This document shows, in pieces, positions 8,387 to 18,503 of a stretch of DNA of 64,000 bases. Source of the DNA: Bin90 sp965214635 (GTDB lineage: Bacteria > Chloroflexota > Dehalococcoidia > Lucifugimonadales > JADFKI01); assembly GCA_965214635.1 (NCBI GenBank), contig OZ243964.1, positions 2,480,001-2,544,000 of the forward strand, in the 5' to 3' direction. The position numbers were made by a program, and so were the translations under genes. Below the pieces are notes generated by a model. The model was not told the origin of the DNA, did not search any database, and worked only from the letters and a program-made list of their open reading frames with translations. Position 1 is the first letter of the stretch. Every line of letters begins with the position of its first letter.

Positions 8387-9082
8387 CTAGGGCTGGACAT
8401 CGTGGCGGCGCGCTATGAGTAGCCCGTTTTCGCGCTCCACTTTTATGGCGAATGGGACGCTGTCGATTTGGAGCGCCATGTCCCTATCTTCCGGGTGGAA
8501 CTGCGGCTGGGACGGGTCGGCATACTTTTGCGCCTCCGCACCCGCTAGCACGAGCGAGCGCACAGCGGCGTGGTCCGGCTGCCGCCCTTGCAGCAGGTTG
8601 CGCATGTACAGGGCGCACTGCTCATCCTCGTCGGCGTGAACCCTCGCCTCTGCGCCCATTGCCACGATGGTAACGAGCGGCGGCGCATCGCGGCGGATGG
8701 CGTTCGTCGTGGATTTGGCAAGCACGAGCGAGCCGGCGTATATCTGCGATGCGTTCGCTGCGGCGTTCATACCCACGGTTCCGGCGCGTGTGGATTGGAT
8801 GAGCGTTTTGCCGCTTACATCCGCCTGCGAGATCTCGAACGGCGAGTTGCCGTAGTCGAACCCCTTGGGGCGTATGCCGTCCACCTCGCCCATGCAAATG
8901 TCGCCCAGACCCTGCGCCCGCAGTGCTAACGCCTCATCGACCTCCGCCACCAGCACGATCTTCTCAGCGCCCCTGCGGAACGCCACCGCCGCAGTGGTGA
9001 ATGCGCGAAACACATCTATGATTACCACTGTGCCGCGCGCCTGCTGCGCCCCATCGTACAGACTCGCTATTCGGATTTCCAT
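8387..9082 (-). CDS. 2-phosphosulfolactate phosphatase-like protein (ComB family)
   Basis: A 231-residue ComB-family protein. In methanogens ComB removes phosphate from 2-phosphosulfolactate in coenzyme M synthesis; many bacteria carry homologues of unknown purpose. Family-like motifs are VVIIDVFRAFTTA, GEVDGIRPKGFDYGNSP and IQSTRAGTVG. The start at 9082 is preferred because GGAGG precedes it with five to six bases of spacing; the longer frame adds ten residues. No comA or comC partner is seen nearby, so the pathway assignment stays open. Confidence 0.8.
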   Translation of the reverse strand: MEIRIASLYDGAQQARGTVVIIDVFRAFTTAAVAFRRGAEKIVLVAEVDEALALRAQGLGDICMGEVDGIRPKGFDYGNSPFEISQADVSGKTLIQSTRAGTVGMNAAANASQIYAGSLVLAKSTTNAIRRDAPPLVTIVAMGAEARVHADEDEQCALYMRNLLQGRQPDHAAVRSLVLAGAEAQKYADPSQPQFHPEDRDMALQIDSVPFAIKVERENGLLIARRHDVQP

Positions 9083-9263
9083 TCGTTCCTCCGCAGTTGC
9101 CGCTTGCTGCAAAACCGCCGCCGTATCTATGCGTTCTCTGAATTATATCAGGAATATGTCCCGGCGGTATTTTCAAGCAGCAGGCATGAATGCGCAGAGG
9201 AACATTCCGGCGACGGCAGGCTATCGGGCAGAGCGCGTATGAAAGATGCTCTGCAATATGTCC

Positions 9264-10163
9264 CTAGCGCAGTTCGCGGGGCAGCACGAAGGTGATGTCT
9301 TCCTCCGCATCCCCTACGGACACCACTTCGTCGGGGTCAAGTGCACGGATGACGGCTTGCACCAGTTCCTCAGGCGTGGACGCCCCGGATGTGATGCCCA
9401 CATTTTCCATACCATCGAGCCACTCTGCCTGCAGCTCCTGCGGCCCGTTGATGAGATACGCCGGGACACCCATCGCCTCCGCTACCTCGCGCAAGCGGTT
9501 GCAGTTGGAGCTGTTCTGTGCGCCTATGACGAAGATGATGTCCGCCACCTGCGCCAACGCCTTGACTGCTGCTTGTCGGTTCGTGGTGGCGTAGCACAGG
9601 TCGTTTCGCACGACGGCGTCGCTGAACTTGCTGCGTATCCTGTCAATGGAATGCTGCGTGTCATCCACCGACAGGGTGGTTTGCGTAAGTACGGCTACGG
9701 GCGTGGATTCGTCCCAATCGGGCAGCGCCATATCCTCTTGGTCGTCGATGAGATGCATTGGCGTCTGTCCCATCGTGCCCTTCACCTCTTGGTGTCCGCG
9801 ATGCCCCACAAGCAGCAAGCGCCGCTGCTCTCCGCTGTATTTGATGGCTTCGTTATGCACCTTGACCACGAGCGGGCAGGTGGCGTCTATGACTCTCAGG
9901 TTGCGGCGTTCGGCAGCGGCGAAGTCGGATGGCGGCGAACCGTGCGCCGAAAACACCACGGTTGCGCCCTCTGGTATATCGTCCACATCCTCCACGGTAA
10001 TCGCGCCCTTATCTTCCAGCGAATTCACCACATATGAATTGTGCACAATCTGATGCTTCACATAGACAGGCGCGCCGAACCGCTCAAGAGCGATCTCCAC
10101 AAGATCGATAGCCCGAACTACACCCGCACAAAAGCCGCGCGGCGTCCCGATATACACCTTCAT
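9264..10163 (-). CDS. ispH: 4-hydroxy-3-methylbut-2-enyl diphosphate reductase
   Basis: The last enzyme of the MEP isoprenoid pathway: it reduces HMBPP to IPP and DMAPP using an iron-sulfur cluster. The three cluster cysteines are present at Cys12, Cys96 and Cys190, along with His41, His74 and the catalytic Glu126 in HQEVKGT. At 299 residues it is of normal length, without the extra N-terminal S1-type fusions seen in some bacteria. It stands alone in a run of minus-strand genes. Confidence 0.93.
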   Translation of the reverse strand: MKVYIGTPRGFCAGVVRAIDLVEIALERFGAPVYVKHQIVHNSYVVNSLEDKGAITVEDVDDIPEGATVVFSAHGSPPSDFAAAERRNLRVIDATCPLVVKVHNEAIKYSGEQRRLLLVGHRGHQEVKGTMGQTPMHLIDDQEDMALPDWDESTPVAVLTQTTLSVDDTQHSIDRIRSKFSDAVVRNDLCYATTNRQAAVKALAQVADIIFVIGAQNSSNCNRLREVAEAMGVPAYLINGPQELQAEWLDGMENVGITSGASTPEELVQAVIRALDPDEVVSVGDAEEDITFVLPRELR

Positions 10164-10326
10164 ATCACAGTCCCTTTCCAGCCTGTTTCATATAGCGTTG
10201 CAATGTTATCACACATCCCGGCAAAGCGGCGCTGCCAGCATCGTCGGCAAGGCATCCGCACTATCATTGCTCGACGGCACCGGGAGGCAGGAGCTAGGGA
10301 GGCAACGCAAACACGCGCCATCCACG

Positions 10327-11481
10327 CTAGACAAGCCCGTCTTTCAGGATGCTTCGGGCGATGACGAGGCGCTGGATTTCAGATGTGCCTTCGTAGATTT
10401 CGGTTACCTTGGCGTCGCGATAGTAGCGCTCTGCGGGCGTAGGGGCGAAGTAGCCGGAACCGCCATGTATCTGCACAGCCTTGTCCGCCGATTCCACTGC
10501 CACGCGCGATGCGAACAGCTTCGCCATAGACGCTTCCTTGACGATGGGCATCCCCGCATCCCGCATCGACGCCACGCGCATAACCAGCAGGCGTGCGGCG
10601 TCTATGTGCGTAGCCATGTCCGCAATCATCCACTGGATAGCCTGCATATCGGCGAGCGGCTGCCCAAAAGCCTGCCGCTGCTTGGCGTGGCTAACGGCAG
10701 CCTCATACGCCGCCTGCGCTATGCCCACGCACTGCGCCGCAATGGATATGCGGCTGGAGTTGAGCACATGCATCGTCTCGCGAAAGCCCTCGCCCTCGCC
10801 GCCCAAGCGGTTCTCGACGGGTGTGGCGCAGTCCTGAAACACCACCTCTGCGACGGACGATGCGCGCATGCCCATCTTGCCGTGCAGGGGGTTGACGCTC
10901 AGCCCGGGAGTGTCCGACTCTAGGATGACGGCGTTGATGCCGCGTGCTCGCAGGCTGCGGTCGTGGGACGCCATCACGACGAAGATGCTCGCCTCCGGCG
11001 CATTGGTGATGAAGGTCTTGCTGCCGTTGAGCAGGTAGCTGCCATTGGCGCGGGTGGTGGTGGTCTGCATAGCGGCGGCGTCGCTGCCAGCGCCCGGCTC
11101 CGTCAGCGCAAACGCCCCGATGTGTTCGCCGTTCGCAAGCTTGGGCAGGAACTGGCGCTTCTGACCGTCCGTACCGAACATGTGGATGAACTGGGCGCAG
11201 AGCGACAGGTGCGCGATGTAGGACACGCTGGTGGCGGCGCATGCGCGCGCTATCTCTTCCACAGCGATGGCTAGCAGACGGAACGAGCCGCCGCTGCCGC
11301 CGTACTCTTCGTCTATCGTCAGCCCCAACAAGCCAAGCTCTGCCATCCCCTGAAAGTTGTCGTGCGGGAATGCGCCGCTCTCGTCATACGCCGCAGCGCG
11401 CGGGGCTAGTTCCTTGTCCACAAAGTCTTTCACCGTGCTTTTTAGAAGCTGCTCATCCTCGATCAGAAAGTAGCCGGACAT
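10327..11481 (-). CDS. Acyl-CoA dehydrogenase
   Basis: A 384-residue FAD enzyme that introduces a double bond at the alpha-beta position of an acyl-CoA. It shows the signature ALTEPGAGSD, the YLLNGSKTFITNA segment and the catalytic glutamate in IYEGTSEIQR (about residue 364), as in short/medium-chain and branched-chain members. ATG 11481 is chosen because GAGG lies six bases upstream; an ATG twelve bases earlier has a cramped site. No electron-transfer flavoprotein gene is adjacent. Confidence 0.88.
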   Translation of the reverse strand: MSGYFLIEDEQLLKSTVKDFVDKELAPRAAAYDESGAFPHDNFQGMAELGLLGLTIDEEYGGSGGSFRLLAIAVEEIARACAATSVSYIAHLSLCAQFIHMFGTDGQKRQFLPKLANGEHIGAFALTEPGAGSDAAAMQTTTTRANGSYLLNGSKTFITNAPEASIFVVMASHDRSLRARGINAVILESDTPGLSVNPLHGKMGMRASSVAEVVFQDCATPVENRLGGEGEGFRETMHVLNSSRISIAAQCVGIAQAAYEAAVSHAKQRQAFGQPLADMQAIQWMIADMATHIDAARLLVMRVASMRDAGMPIVKEASMAKLFASRVAVESADKAVQIHGGSGYFAPTPAERYYRDAKVTEIYEGTSEIQRLVIARSILKDGLV

Positions 11482-11654
11482 CTCATACCTCACTTGTTAG
11501 TTTCACCTGAATATAATACCAAGATTGGCTCAATCTTACTTGAGCTAAATCGATTTAATCCATCGCAAATTGCTATTCTGAACGAAGTGCATCAGTCCTC
11601 GCCAATCCGAACGCAAGTGGGAGGGATAACATGCCTGCTGCTGCGCCCCGGCTG

Positions 11655-12473
11655 TTATCTGTTCGCCTGCGTAGCCGCTGCTACCGCCGCAAGCGCATCT
11701 TGCAGCGACAGGCTCGCCGAATGCGCAATGGCTTGGGCGACTTCGGGTGTCTTGTAGCCGCCATAGACGGCATGTCCGGCTTGCATCCAAAAGCAATCCA
11801 CATCTGCAAAGCCTGCGTCCGCCAGCCAGCGTAGCTGATGCGGCAAAGGCGAAGGCATTTCGGCGTCGTCATCCGAGAAGCGATAGTAGTTCCACTGCTC
11901 GTCCACTAGGCGCTGATAGAGCGCGTCGTCGCCCGTGTACTCGATGCTCTGCTGACGGCTTATGATGTCATAGGAATCGGCATACAACCGCCGAGCCTCG
12001 CTGCGCTGTGGCATAACCAAGTCCGCAAGCAGCAGCGCACCGCGCGCCGACATCCGCCTGAACGCCTCATCAAACAGCATTCGCTTGCCGTCCGCCGTCA
12101 GGTGATGCACCACCAGCGACGACACCACGCAGTCCGCGTCGTCCAGCGCCCCATGCCAGTCCGCAGCATCGAGTGCGACCGATTCCACCACAGCACGCTC
12201 GGGGAATGGGCGCAGCAACTCAGCGGCGTGAGCGCGCATGGACGCAGAGCCATCGAGCGCAAGCACGGTTGCGTTTGGGAACGCCGTCAGCGCAGCATAG
12301 GCGAACATGCCCTCGCCGCAGCCCAAATCCACGATGCGAAAGCGCTCTTGTGCGCCAAACGGCATCAGACACAACAGCGCTGCCAACTGCTGTGCACGCC
12401 CGGGCACCGCTATCTCCGCCAACACTCGGTACAGCGCTGAGGCCTGCTCGTCCCAGTCTTGCTGTGTTCCCAT
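11655..12473 (-). CDS. Class I SAM-dependent methyltransferase
   Basis: A predicted 272-residue Rossmann-fold methyltransferase. Motif I (IVDLGCGEGMFAYA) binds S-adenosylmethionine, an acidic residue ends the second strand (VLALDGSASM), and a motif near DDADCVVSSLVVHHL matches the post-I/IV region. I chose the ATG at 12473 because GGGAGG lies just upstream; the frame stays open for a further 34 codons. The substrate cannot be inferred. Confidence 0.75.
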   Translation of the reverse strand: MGTQQDWDEQASALYRVLAEIAVPGRAQQLAALLCLMPFGAQERFRIVDLGCGEGMFAYAALTAFPNATVLALDGSASMRAHAAELLRPFPERAVVESVALDAADWHGALDDADCVVSSLVVHHLTADGKRMLFDEAFRRMSARGALLLADLVMPQRSEARRLYADSYDIISRQQSIEYTGDDALYQRLVDEQWNYYRFSDDDAEMPSPLPHQLRWLADAGFADVDCFWMQAGHAVYGGYKTPEVAQAIAHSASLSLQDALAAVAAATQANR

Positions 12474-12637
12474 TTTCCGCCCTCCCGCATTAAATGTATC
12501 GCCCATAGCAACCCAAACGCCGCAACCTCGCGCATCCGCTATTCGCAACGCCGCTCTATAACGATTATAATGCAAGGCGAAGCGGTATGTTTTACAGCGT
12601 GCGACATTCTGTTGCGCTTACGCTGTCCGCATTGCGC

Positions 12638-12667
12638 TTGACATATTTTGTTGGGGCGCAATAAAAT
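12638..12667 (+). promoter_or_regulatory. Sigma-70-type promoter for ruvB
   Basis: A perfect -35 box TTGACA (12638-12643) is followed, after 18 bases, by TAAAAT (12662-12667). It lies about 110 bases before the ruvB start and faces it. No LexA-type operator was recognised around it. Confidence 0.5.
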
Positions 12668-12779
12668 GAACGCAAGTTCTAAATAAGCCGCATGCCATAA
12701 ATCCGCATATGCTGCGTGTGCCACCGACTGCACGACCGTATCCATTAGCGGATTCAGAACAAGATTAGACGGCAAACCT

Positions 12780-13811
12780 ATGAACCAACGCATCGTATCG
12801 GGCGAACCTCACGAATCCGACCACTCGCTGGATACCGGGCTGCGTCCGCGGCGCATCGTCGACTACATCGGGCAGGATGCGGTCAAGGTCTTGCTGGCGA
12901 TAAGCGTCAAGGCGGCGCAGCAACGCGGCGAGCCGCTAGACCATGTGCTGCTCTACGGCCCGCCCGGGCTGGGCAAGACCACGCTCGCCAACATCATGGC
13001 GTTCGAGATGGGTGTGCACATCAAAACCACTTCCGGACCCGCCATAGAGCGCCCCGGCGATATGGTCGCCATTCTAACGCAACTCCAAGAGGGCGACATC
13101 CTGTTCATCGACGAGATTCACCGCCTCAGCCGTGTTGTGGAGGAGGTGCTGTATCCGGCGATGGAGGACTACTTCGTGTCGTGGGTCATCGACAAGGGCA
13201 TGAAGGCGCGCAGCATGAACCTCAGGATTCAGCCGTTCACGCTCATTGGCGCAACCACGCGCTACGGGATGCTAAGCCCGCCGCTGCGCGACCGCTTCGG
13301 GAACATACATCGTCTGGACTTCTACGATGTGGCGGCGATGAACACAATCGTCAAGCGGTCGGCGCGCATCATGGAGATAGCCGCTGATGGTGAGGGCGTG
13401 CATGAGATAGCCCGCCGCTCGCGCGGCACGCCCCGCATCGCCAATCGGCTGCTGCGCCGAGTGAGAGACTACGCCCAAGTCGTCGCTGACGGTATCATCA
13501 GCGCAGATGTGGCGAGGAATGCGCTGGCGCAGCTGGATGTGGACGAGCGGGGCTTGGATGGCACAGACAAGCGCATGCTACTCTCCATCATCCAGAAGTT
13601 CGAGGGCGGGCCTGTGGGCTTGGACACCATCGCCGCATCCATCAGCGAAGACCGCGACACCATCGAGGATGTGTACGAGCCATACCTAATGCAGATGGGC
13701 TTCTTGGACAAGACGCCGCGCGGCCGCATGGCAACCCGCCGCGCTTACAGCCACTTTGGGTTCGAGTACGCCAAAGACAAGCCAAACAGCCCGCAAGCCA
13801 GCCTATTCTAG
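12780..13811 (+). CDS. ruvB: Holliday junction branch migration helicase RuvB
   Basis: The hexameric AAA+ motor that, with RuvA, drives branch migration of Holliday junctions. Walker A (GPPGLGKT, residues 60-67) and Walker B (DEIH, 111-114) are intact, as are the sensor region GATTRYGMLSPPLRDRF and the C-terminal winged-helix segment. At 343 residues it has the usual length. Neither ruvA nor ruvC is adjacent, so the genes are split in this genome. One reading difference from many homologues is TTRYGM in place of TTRAG, at a normally tolerant position. Confidence 0.95.
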   Translation: MNQRIVSGEPHESDHSLDTGLRPRRIVDYIGQDAVKVLLAISVKAAQQRGEPLDHVLLYGPPGLGKTTLANIMAFEMGVHIKTTSGPAIERPGDMVAILTQLQEGDILFIDEIHRLSRVVEEVLYPAMEDYFVSWVIDKGMKARSMNLRIQPFTLIGATTRYGMLSPPLRDRFGNIHRLDFYDVAAMNTIVKRSARIMEIAADGEGVHEIARRSRGTPRIANRLLRRVRDYAQVVADGIISADVARNALAQLDVDERGLDGTDKRMLLSIIQKFEGGPVGLDTIAASISEDRDTIEDVYEPYLMQMGFLDKTPRGRMATRRAYSHFGFEYAKDKPNSPQASLF

Positions 13812-13839
13812 CGCCCTAATCACGGAGACGGTTTCGCCT

Positions 13840-14196
13840 ATGAGCAGAGGCAAAGTTTGCGTACTCTCCGCGCTCATCGCTCACATATGGGCATGGGCGG
13901 TGTCGCTCTTCTTCATATTTTTGCCTGTCATTGGCATTGGTGAGACGGGTATCGAGATCAACGGGGTGTGGGATGCGCTGCTGCTGGTCGTCCCAATCGC
14001 GCTGTCATCGCTCGGACTCATCGTGTCGCTGCTAACAGGCGCTCCATTAAGATTTGCCCGAATACTGTTCTGGACGCCTAGCGTGGCGATGACGCTGTTT
14101 TGCATCGCAGTAATCTTCTCGATAGGCATAGGCATCTACTACGCACCCGCCGCACTGGCGATGTGGGTCTCGGCAGCCGCAGGAAGCAAGCGGTAA
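13840..14196 (+). CDS. Small hydrophobic membrane protein
   Basis: An unrecognised 118-residue protein with three or four hydrophobic stretches (starting LSALIAHIWAWAVSLFFIFL) and a short basic C-terminus. It begins 29 bases after the ruvB stop on the same strand, so co-transcription is likely. The frame is open further upstream, but that part overlaps ruvB and looks like its shadow. No function can be assigned. Confidence 0.55.
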   Translation: MSRGKVCVLSALIAHIWAWAVSLFFIFLPVIGIGETGIEINGVWDALLLVVPIALSSLGLIVSLLTGAPLRFARILFWTPSVAMTLFCIAVIFSIGIGIYYAPAALAMWVSAAAGSKR

Positions 14197-14310
14197 GACA
14201 TCCTGCGCTAGATAGCGTCTTCTGGCGTTTGCGCCGATGCGTCGCCTTGCGTTGCTTACGGCGCAGGGACAGGTGTGGCATATAGCGCGCAGATGCGCCC
14301 GCGCCGCTCT

Positions 14311-16206
14311 TTATGTCGTCTCTTCCATTGATGCGTAGTTCATCTTGTACAGGTGGGCGTACAGCCCGTCTTTCTCCATAAGCGAGTCGTGCGTCCCGAC
14401 TTCGACGATTTCGCCTTGGTTGAGCACCACTATCTTGTCTGCGCCGCGAATGGTGGACAAGCGGTGCGCTATCACGATGGCGGTACGCCCCCTCAGCAGC
14501 CGTTGGAGTGCGCGTTGGATGAGCATCTCGGTGTAGCTGTCGATGTTCGCTGTGGCTTCGTCGAGTATGAGGATGCGCGGGTTTGCCACGATAGCGCGGG
14601 CAAAGCTGATGAGCTGGCGCTGTCCTAGGCTCAGGTTGACGCCCCGCTCAGCGAGATATGTGTTGTAGCCGTCATCCATCTGCATGATGATGTCGTGGAC
14701 ACCCACCGCCTTTGCAGCCTCAATCATATGCTCGTCGCTGGTGGTGGGATGGTTGTACTTGATGTTCTCGCTGACAGTGCCGGAGAACAGGAATGGCTCT
14801 TGCAGCACCATGCTCATCTGCCCGGCGAGCGAGCTGCGCGTTACATCGCGAATGTCGTAGCCGTCCACAAGTATCGCACCCTTCTCGCGCGGCACATCGT
14901 AGAAGCGCGAGATGAGCGACACCAGCGTGGTCTTGCCTGCGCCCGTAGGCCCGACGACGGCGACCGTCTCACCCGGGTTGATGTGGAGCGACAGATGGTG
15001 CAGCACATCGGGCACGGTTTCCCCGCTATGGGCGCCGTTCGTTCCGTTGACCTCGCTGTTCTTGGCATCCAGCCGCGCGATGCCCTCGCTTGCGGCGTAG
15101 CTGAAGCTGAGGTCGCGCAGGATTACATCTCCCTTGAGCTGCGGCAGACGCCCTGCGTTCGGGTTGTCCACTAGGTCCGGCTCCACATCCAGCAGTTCGA
15201 AGATGCGCGCGCCCGACGCCATAGAGCGCTGGAGCTGCGTGTACTGCATGGTGAGGTTGCGAATGGGGTCGAAGAAGCGCTGTATGTACATTATGAACGC
15301 AATTAGCACGCCTATCTCAAGCTCGTTCCCCACCACCATCTCCGAGCCGAAGTAGATGGCGAGCACGATGGCGACCGCCGTTAGGATGTCCACCACCGGC
15401 AGCAGGCTAGCGCTGAGTTTGCTTGCCCACAGGTTGGCTTTCAGATGGTCGGTGTTCTTGCCGTCGAAGATTTGCAGGTTGCGCGGCTGTCGGTTGAGCG
15501 CCTGCACCACCTGCACACCGGCGATGTTCTCGTTCAGCGCGCCGTTCACGATGGATATGGCGGTGCGGACGCGCAGGAACGCTTTCACGGCGAACGGCTG
15601 CCATATGCCCATCGTCAGTGCCAGTATCGGCAGCACCACCAGCGTGATAAGCCCGAGTTTCAGGTTCATCAGGAGCAGCGCAACGATGATGCCGCCCAGG
15701 CTCAGCAGGTCTGCGGCGGTCATGATTATCACCGCCATCAGCTCCTGCATCTGCCACACATCGCCCTGCACGCGGGACATTATCGCCCCCACCTCGGTTC
15801 TGTCGTAGTATGAGAGCGACAGCCGCTGCAGGTGTGCGAACATCGCGCGCCGCAGATCGTAGAGCATCCCCAACCCGACCCGCGCCATGAACATCTGCTG
15901 CAAGTAGTTCGCCACAAGCCCGACAGCTGCCGTACCGGTGAATATCCCGAACACTGTGAGCAGCCCATTAAAGTCGCGCTGTTCGATGAACCCGTCAATG
16001 CCGAGCTTGATGAGATACGGGATTGCCACCTGCGAGCCGGTGTACACCAGCATAGCGATGGATGCGAAGATAGCCAGCTTACGGTACGGGCGCATATACG
16101 GCAGGATGCGCCTGATGACGCGCTTGTCATAGACCTGCCCGAAGGTGTCGCCGTCTGGGTCAGCGCGGCCGCTGCTTCTGCCTCGGAATGCCCCTCCCAT
16201 CATCAT
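14311..16206 (-). CDS. ABC exporter subunit with consensus catalytic site
   Basis: A 631-residue half-transporter: an N-terminal six-helix exporter domain (about residues 40-330) fused to an ATPase domain. Walker A is GPTGAGKTT and Walker B ends LILDE with the catalytic glutamate, but the signature is LSLGQ instead of LSGGQ. This is the mirror image of the upstream gene, so the pair should form a heterodimer with one full and one weak ATP site, as in TM287/288 or BmrCD. Its start overlaps the upstream stop (ATGA), showing translational coupling. An insert of about 35 residues (DAKNSEVNGTNGAHSG region) sits before Walker A. The substrate is unknown; lipids or drugs are typical. Confidence 0.9.
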   Translation of the reverse strand: MMMGGAFRGRSSGRADPDGDTFGQVYDKRVIRRILPYMRPYRKLAIFASIAMLVYTGSQVAIPYLIKLGIDGFIEQRDFNGLLTVFGIFTGTAAVGLVANYLQQMFMARVGLGMLYDLRRAMFAHLQRLSLSYYDRTEVGAIMSRVQGDVWQMQELMAVIIMTAADLLSLGGIIVALLLMNLKLGLITLVVLPILALTMGIWQPFAVKAFLRVRTAISIVNGALNENIAGVQVVQALNRQPRNLQIFDGKNTDHLKANLWASKLSASLLPVVDILTAVAIVLAIYFGSEMVVGNELEIGVLIAFIMYIQRFFDPIRNLTMQYTQLQRSMASGARIFELLDVEPDLVDNPNAGRLPQLKGDVILRDLSFSYAASEGIARLDAKNSEVNGTNGAHSGETVPDVLHHLSLHINPGETVAVVGPTGAGKTTLVSLISRFYDVPREKGAILVDGYDIRDVTRSSLAGQMSMVLQEPFLFSGTVSENIKYNHPTTSDEHMIEAAKAVGVHDIIMQMDDGYNTYLAERGVNLSLGQRQLISFARAIVANPRILILDEATANIDSYTEMLIQRALQRLLRGRTAIVIAHRLSTIRGADKIVVLNQGEIVEVGTHDSLMEKDGLYAHLYKMNYASMEETT

Positions 16207-18032
16207 AGGGACACCTCCTCTCGTTTAGCGCCTGCTCCGGCAGCGACAAGCTCCTCATCGTCGTCAATGTCAATATCCCGCATCACATCTTCCTGCGGGC
16301 GCAGCTGCAGCTCGTATATCTCGCGATAATGGCCGCCAATCTCAAGCAGCTCGTTGTGCGTGCCACGCTCGACGGCAACGCCCTTGTCCAGAACCACTAT
16401 CTCGTCGGCGCGATGCACAGAACTGAGGCGGTGGGCGATGATAATCGTGGTGCGGTCTTGCATCACCGTCTCCATCGCCTTGCGAATCTGGTCTTCGGTG
16501 TTGGCGTCTACGCTGGATGTGGAGTCGTCCAAGATGAGGATGGGCGGGTCTAGCAGCACGGCGCGCGCAATGGACATGCGCTGTCGCTGCCCGCCGGAGA
16601 GGTTGACGCCGCGCTCGCCGACGGCCGCCTCATAGCCCTCGTCGAGCGAAGATATGAAGTCGTGGATGTGGGCAATCTTCGCCGCCTGAATCACCTCGTC
16701 CATGGGAGCATCCTCGCGCCCGTAAGCGATGTTCTCACGCAGCCCCGCGCCGAACAGGAACACATCTTGCTGCACGATGCCGATGTTGTGGCGCAGTGAT
16801 TTCAGCGTAACATCCCGAATATCTACGCCGTCGATGGTAATGCTACCCTCGTTCACCTCGTAAAAGCGCGGCACGAGACGGGCGATAGTGCTCTTGCCGC
16901 TGCCCGGAGCGCCTATCAGCGCGACCACCTTGCCCGGCTCGATATCGATGTCGAAGTTCCTCAGCACAGGCTTGCCCGGATCGTAGCTGAAGCTCACATT
17001 CTCGAATTTGACATGGCCTTTGGCACGCCCCATCTCTATGGCATTGGGCTTCTCTCGCACATCAGACTGTGTGTCCAATATCTCAAAGAGACGCTGCCCG
17101 CCGGATGCCGCCCTTGCGTATGAGTTGACTATCATCCCGCTCATCCGCACTGGCATCGCCAGTATCTGCATGTAGAACACGAACGCTGCCAGCTCACCGA
17201 TGGTCAGGTTGCCGCCGATGACCCGCCAGCCGCCGAAGAGCAGGATTAGCGCCAGCGCTATTTGGAACGAGAACAGGGTGAACGATGTGTTGGCAATCCG
17301 CAGGCGTTCTGCGCTTATGAACGCCTCGGACACTTCCATGCTCTTGTCGTTGTACTTGCGGTTCTCAAAATCCTCAGATGCGAACGCCTTCACCACGCGC
17401 TGCCCGGTCAGGTTTTCTTGCAGCACCGTGTTCAGCTCAGCCATCATGTCTTGGATTTTGAGCCAAGCCTGCCGCAGTTTCAGGCGGATGATGCCCGACA
17501 CCAGAAGCACCGGCGGCATGAAGCTTATGGCTACCAACCCCAGCTGCCAGTCCATCCGCACCAGCAGCACGGATACGACCACGATAAGGATGAGGAAGTA
17601 TGGCGCGCGGATTATGCCCATGTTCACGAACATGCGGATGTTTTCCACATCCGTTATGGCGCGCGACATCACATCGCCAGTGTGATTTTTGTCGTGGAAT
17701 CCGAAGCTCAGATGCTGCACATGGTCATAGATGCGGTTGCGCAGGTCATAGGACACGAACTGCGAGACAACCTCTCCGAGGAAGGTCTGAAAGTACGACA
17801 GGGCGCCCCGCACTAAGCTCAGCCCGATGATGATGCCCACGATGACCAGCATCCTGTCCATCGCCAATGCACCATCGTCGGTTACCAGTACCTTGATTTC
17901 ATCCACCGCTTGCCCGAAGTAGTAAGGCAGGAACAGGTATGCGACCGATGCCCCGAACATAGCCACATACGCCGCAATCATGTACCACTTGCGTTCAAAC
18001 GCCATCTTGACGATTCGCCAAATAACTGCCAT
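16203..18032 (-). CDS. ABC exporter subunit with degenerate catalytic site
   Basis: A 609-residue ABC half-exporter, first gene of a two-gene minus-strand operon. It has the transmembrane domain up to about residue 320 and an ATPase domain with Walker A GAPGSGKST, a canonical LSGGQ signature, and Walker B ending LILDD. Asp therefore replaces the catalytic Glu. Combined with LSLGQ in the partner, the weak site would be made from this subunit's Walker motifs and the partner's signature. The C-terminal tail is acidic (DIDIDDDEEL). Confidence 0.9.
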   Translation of the reverse strand: MAVIWRIVKMAFERKWYMIAAYVAMFGASVAYLFLPYYFGQAVDEIKVLVTDDGALAMDRMLVIVGIIIGLSLVRGALSYFQTFLGEVVSQFVSYDLRNRIYDHVQHLSFGFHDKNHTGDVMSRAITDVENIRMFVNMGIIRAPYFLILIVVVSVLLVRMDWQLGLVAISFMPPVLLVSGIIRLKLRQAWLKIQDMMAELNTVLQENLTGQRVVKAFASEDFENRKYNDKSMEVSEAFISAERLRIANTSFTLFSFQIALALILLFGGWRVIGGNLTIGELAAFVFYMQILAMPVRMSGMIVNSYARAASGGQRLFEILDTQSDVREKPNAIEMGRAKGHVKFENVSFSYDPGKPVLRNFDIDIEPGKVVALIGAPGSGKSTIARLVPRFYEVNEGSITIDGVDIRDVTLKSLRHNIGIVQQDVFLFGAGLRENIAYGREDAPMDEVIQAAKIAHIHDFISSLDEGYEAAVGERGVNLSGGQRQRMSIARAVLLDPPILILDDSTSSVDANTEDQIRKAMETVMQDRTTIIIAHRLSSVHRADEIVVLDKGVAVERGTHNELLEIGGHYREIYELQLRPQEDVMRDIDIDDDEELVAAGAGAKREEVSL

Positions 18033-18108
18033 ATGTCTTAGGCTTACCCCCTACTACCAGTTCGCTGCACACCCTCCACCCAGCAGCTACCCAACGCTAA
18101 TGCGCTAG

Positions 18109-18468
18109 TATATCATCTTTTGCGCACCTATTGGAATTATTTATATAATCGGGGCGAGGGGCATAATCGAAGACAACGACCTGCCAACTGTAACGATCGT
18201 GTCTGCGACGATGACGGAAAGCGGAGATGGCGTGTTCACGCTGATGCGGGAAGGGGATCTGTCTGTCGATCTAACGATCAATTACAGGTTCGAGTATTCG
18301 GGCGAAGGCATCAGCACAGAAGGCTATCTGGAATTCGATGCCGATAGTCCCACGCTGCAAATCCGTACCGACAGGACGATGAGTCTGACGCTGCTGCCTC
18401 CCGATGACTACACCTCCGAGTACTTGGTGGGGGATCCGCGTAGGGCAACGATAACTGTTAGTAACTAG
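18109..18468 (+). pseudogene. Fragment of a Calx-beta-repeat surface protein
   Basis: The open frame starts without a good initiation site and reads into IEDNDLPTVTI, the typical end of one Calx-beta repeat, followed by most of a second (ATMTESGDGVFTLMREG). Calx-beta repeats are calcium-binding beta-sandwich modules of large surface proteins. Only the last 90-120 residues remain. A strong hairpin follows 36 bases after the stop, as for a real gene end, so this looks like the surviving 3' end of a gene that lost its 5' part. A GTG at 18199 could still start a short product. Confidence 0.6.
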
Positions 18469-18503
18469 ACCAACCTAGTCAGCACTGTCTGGCAATGGGG
18501 CAT

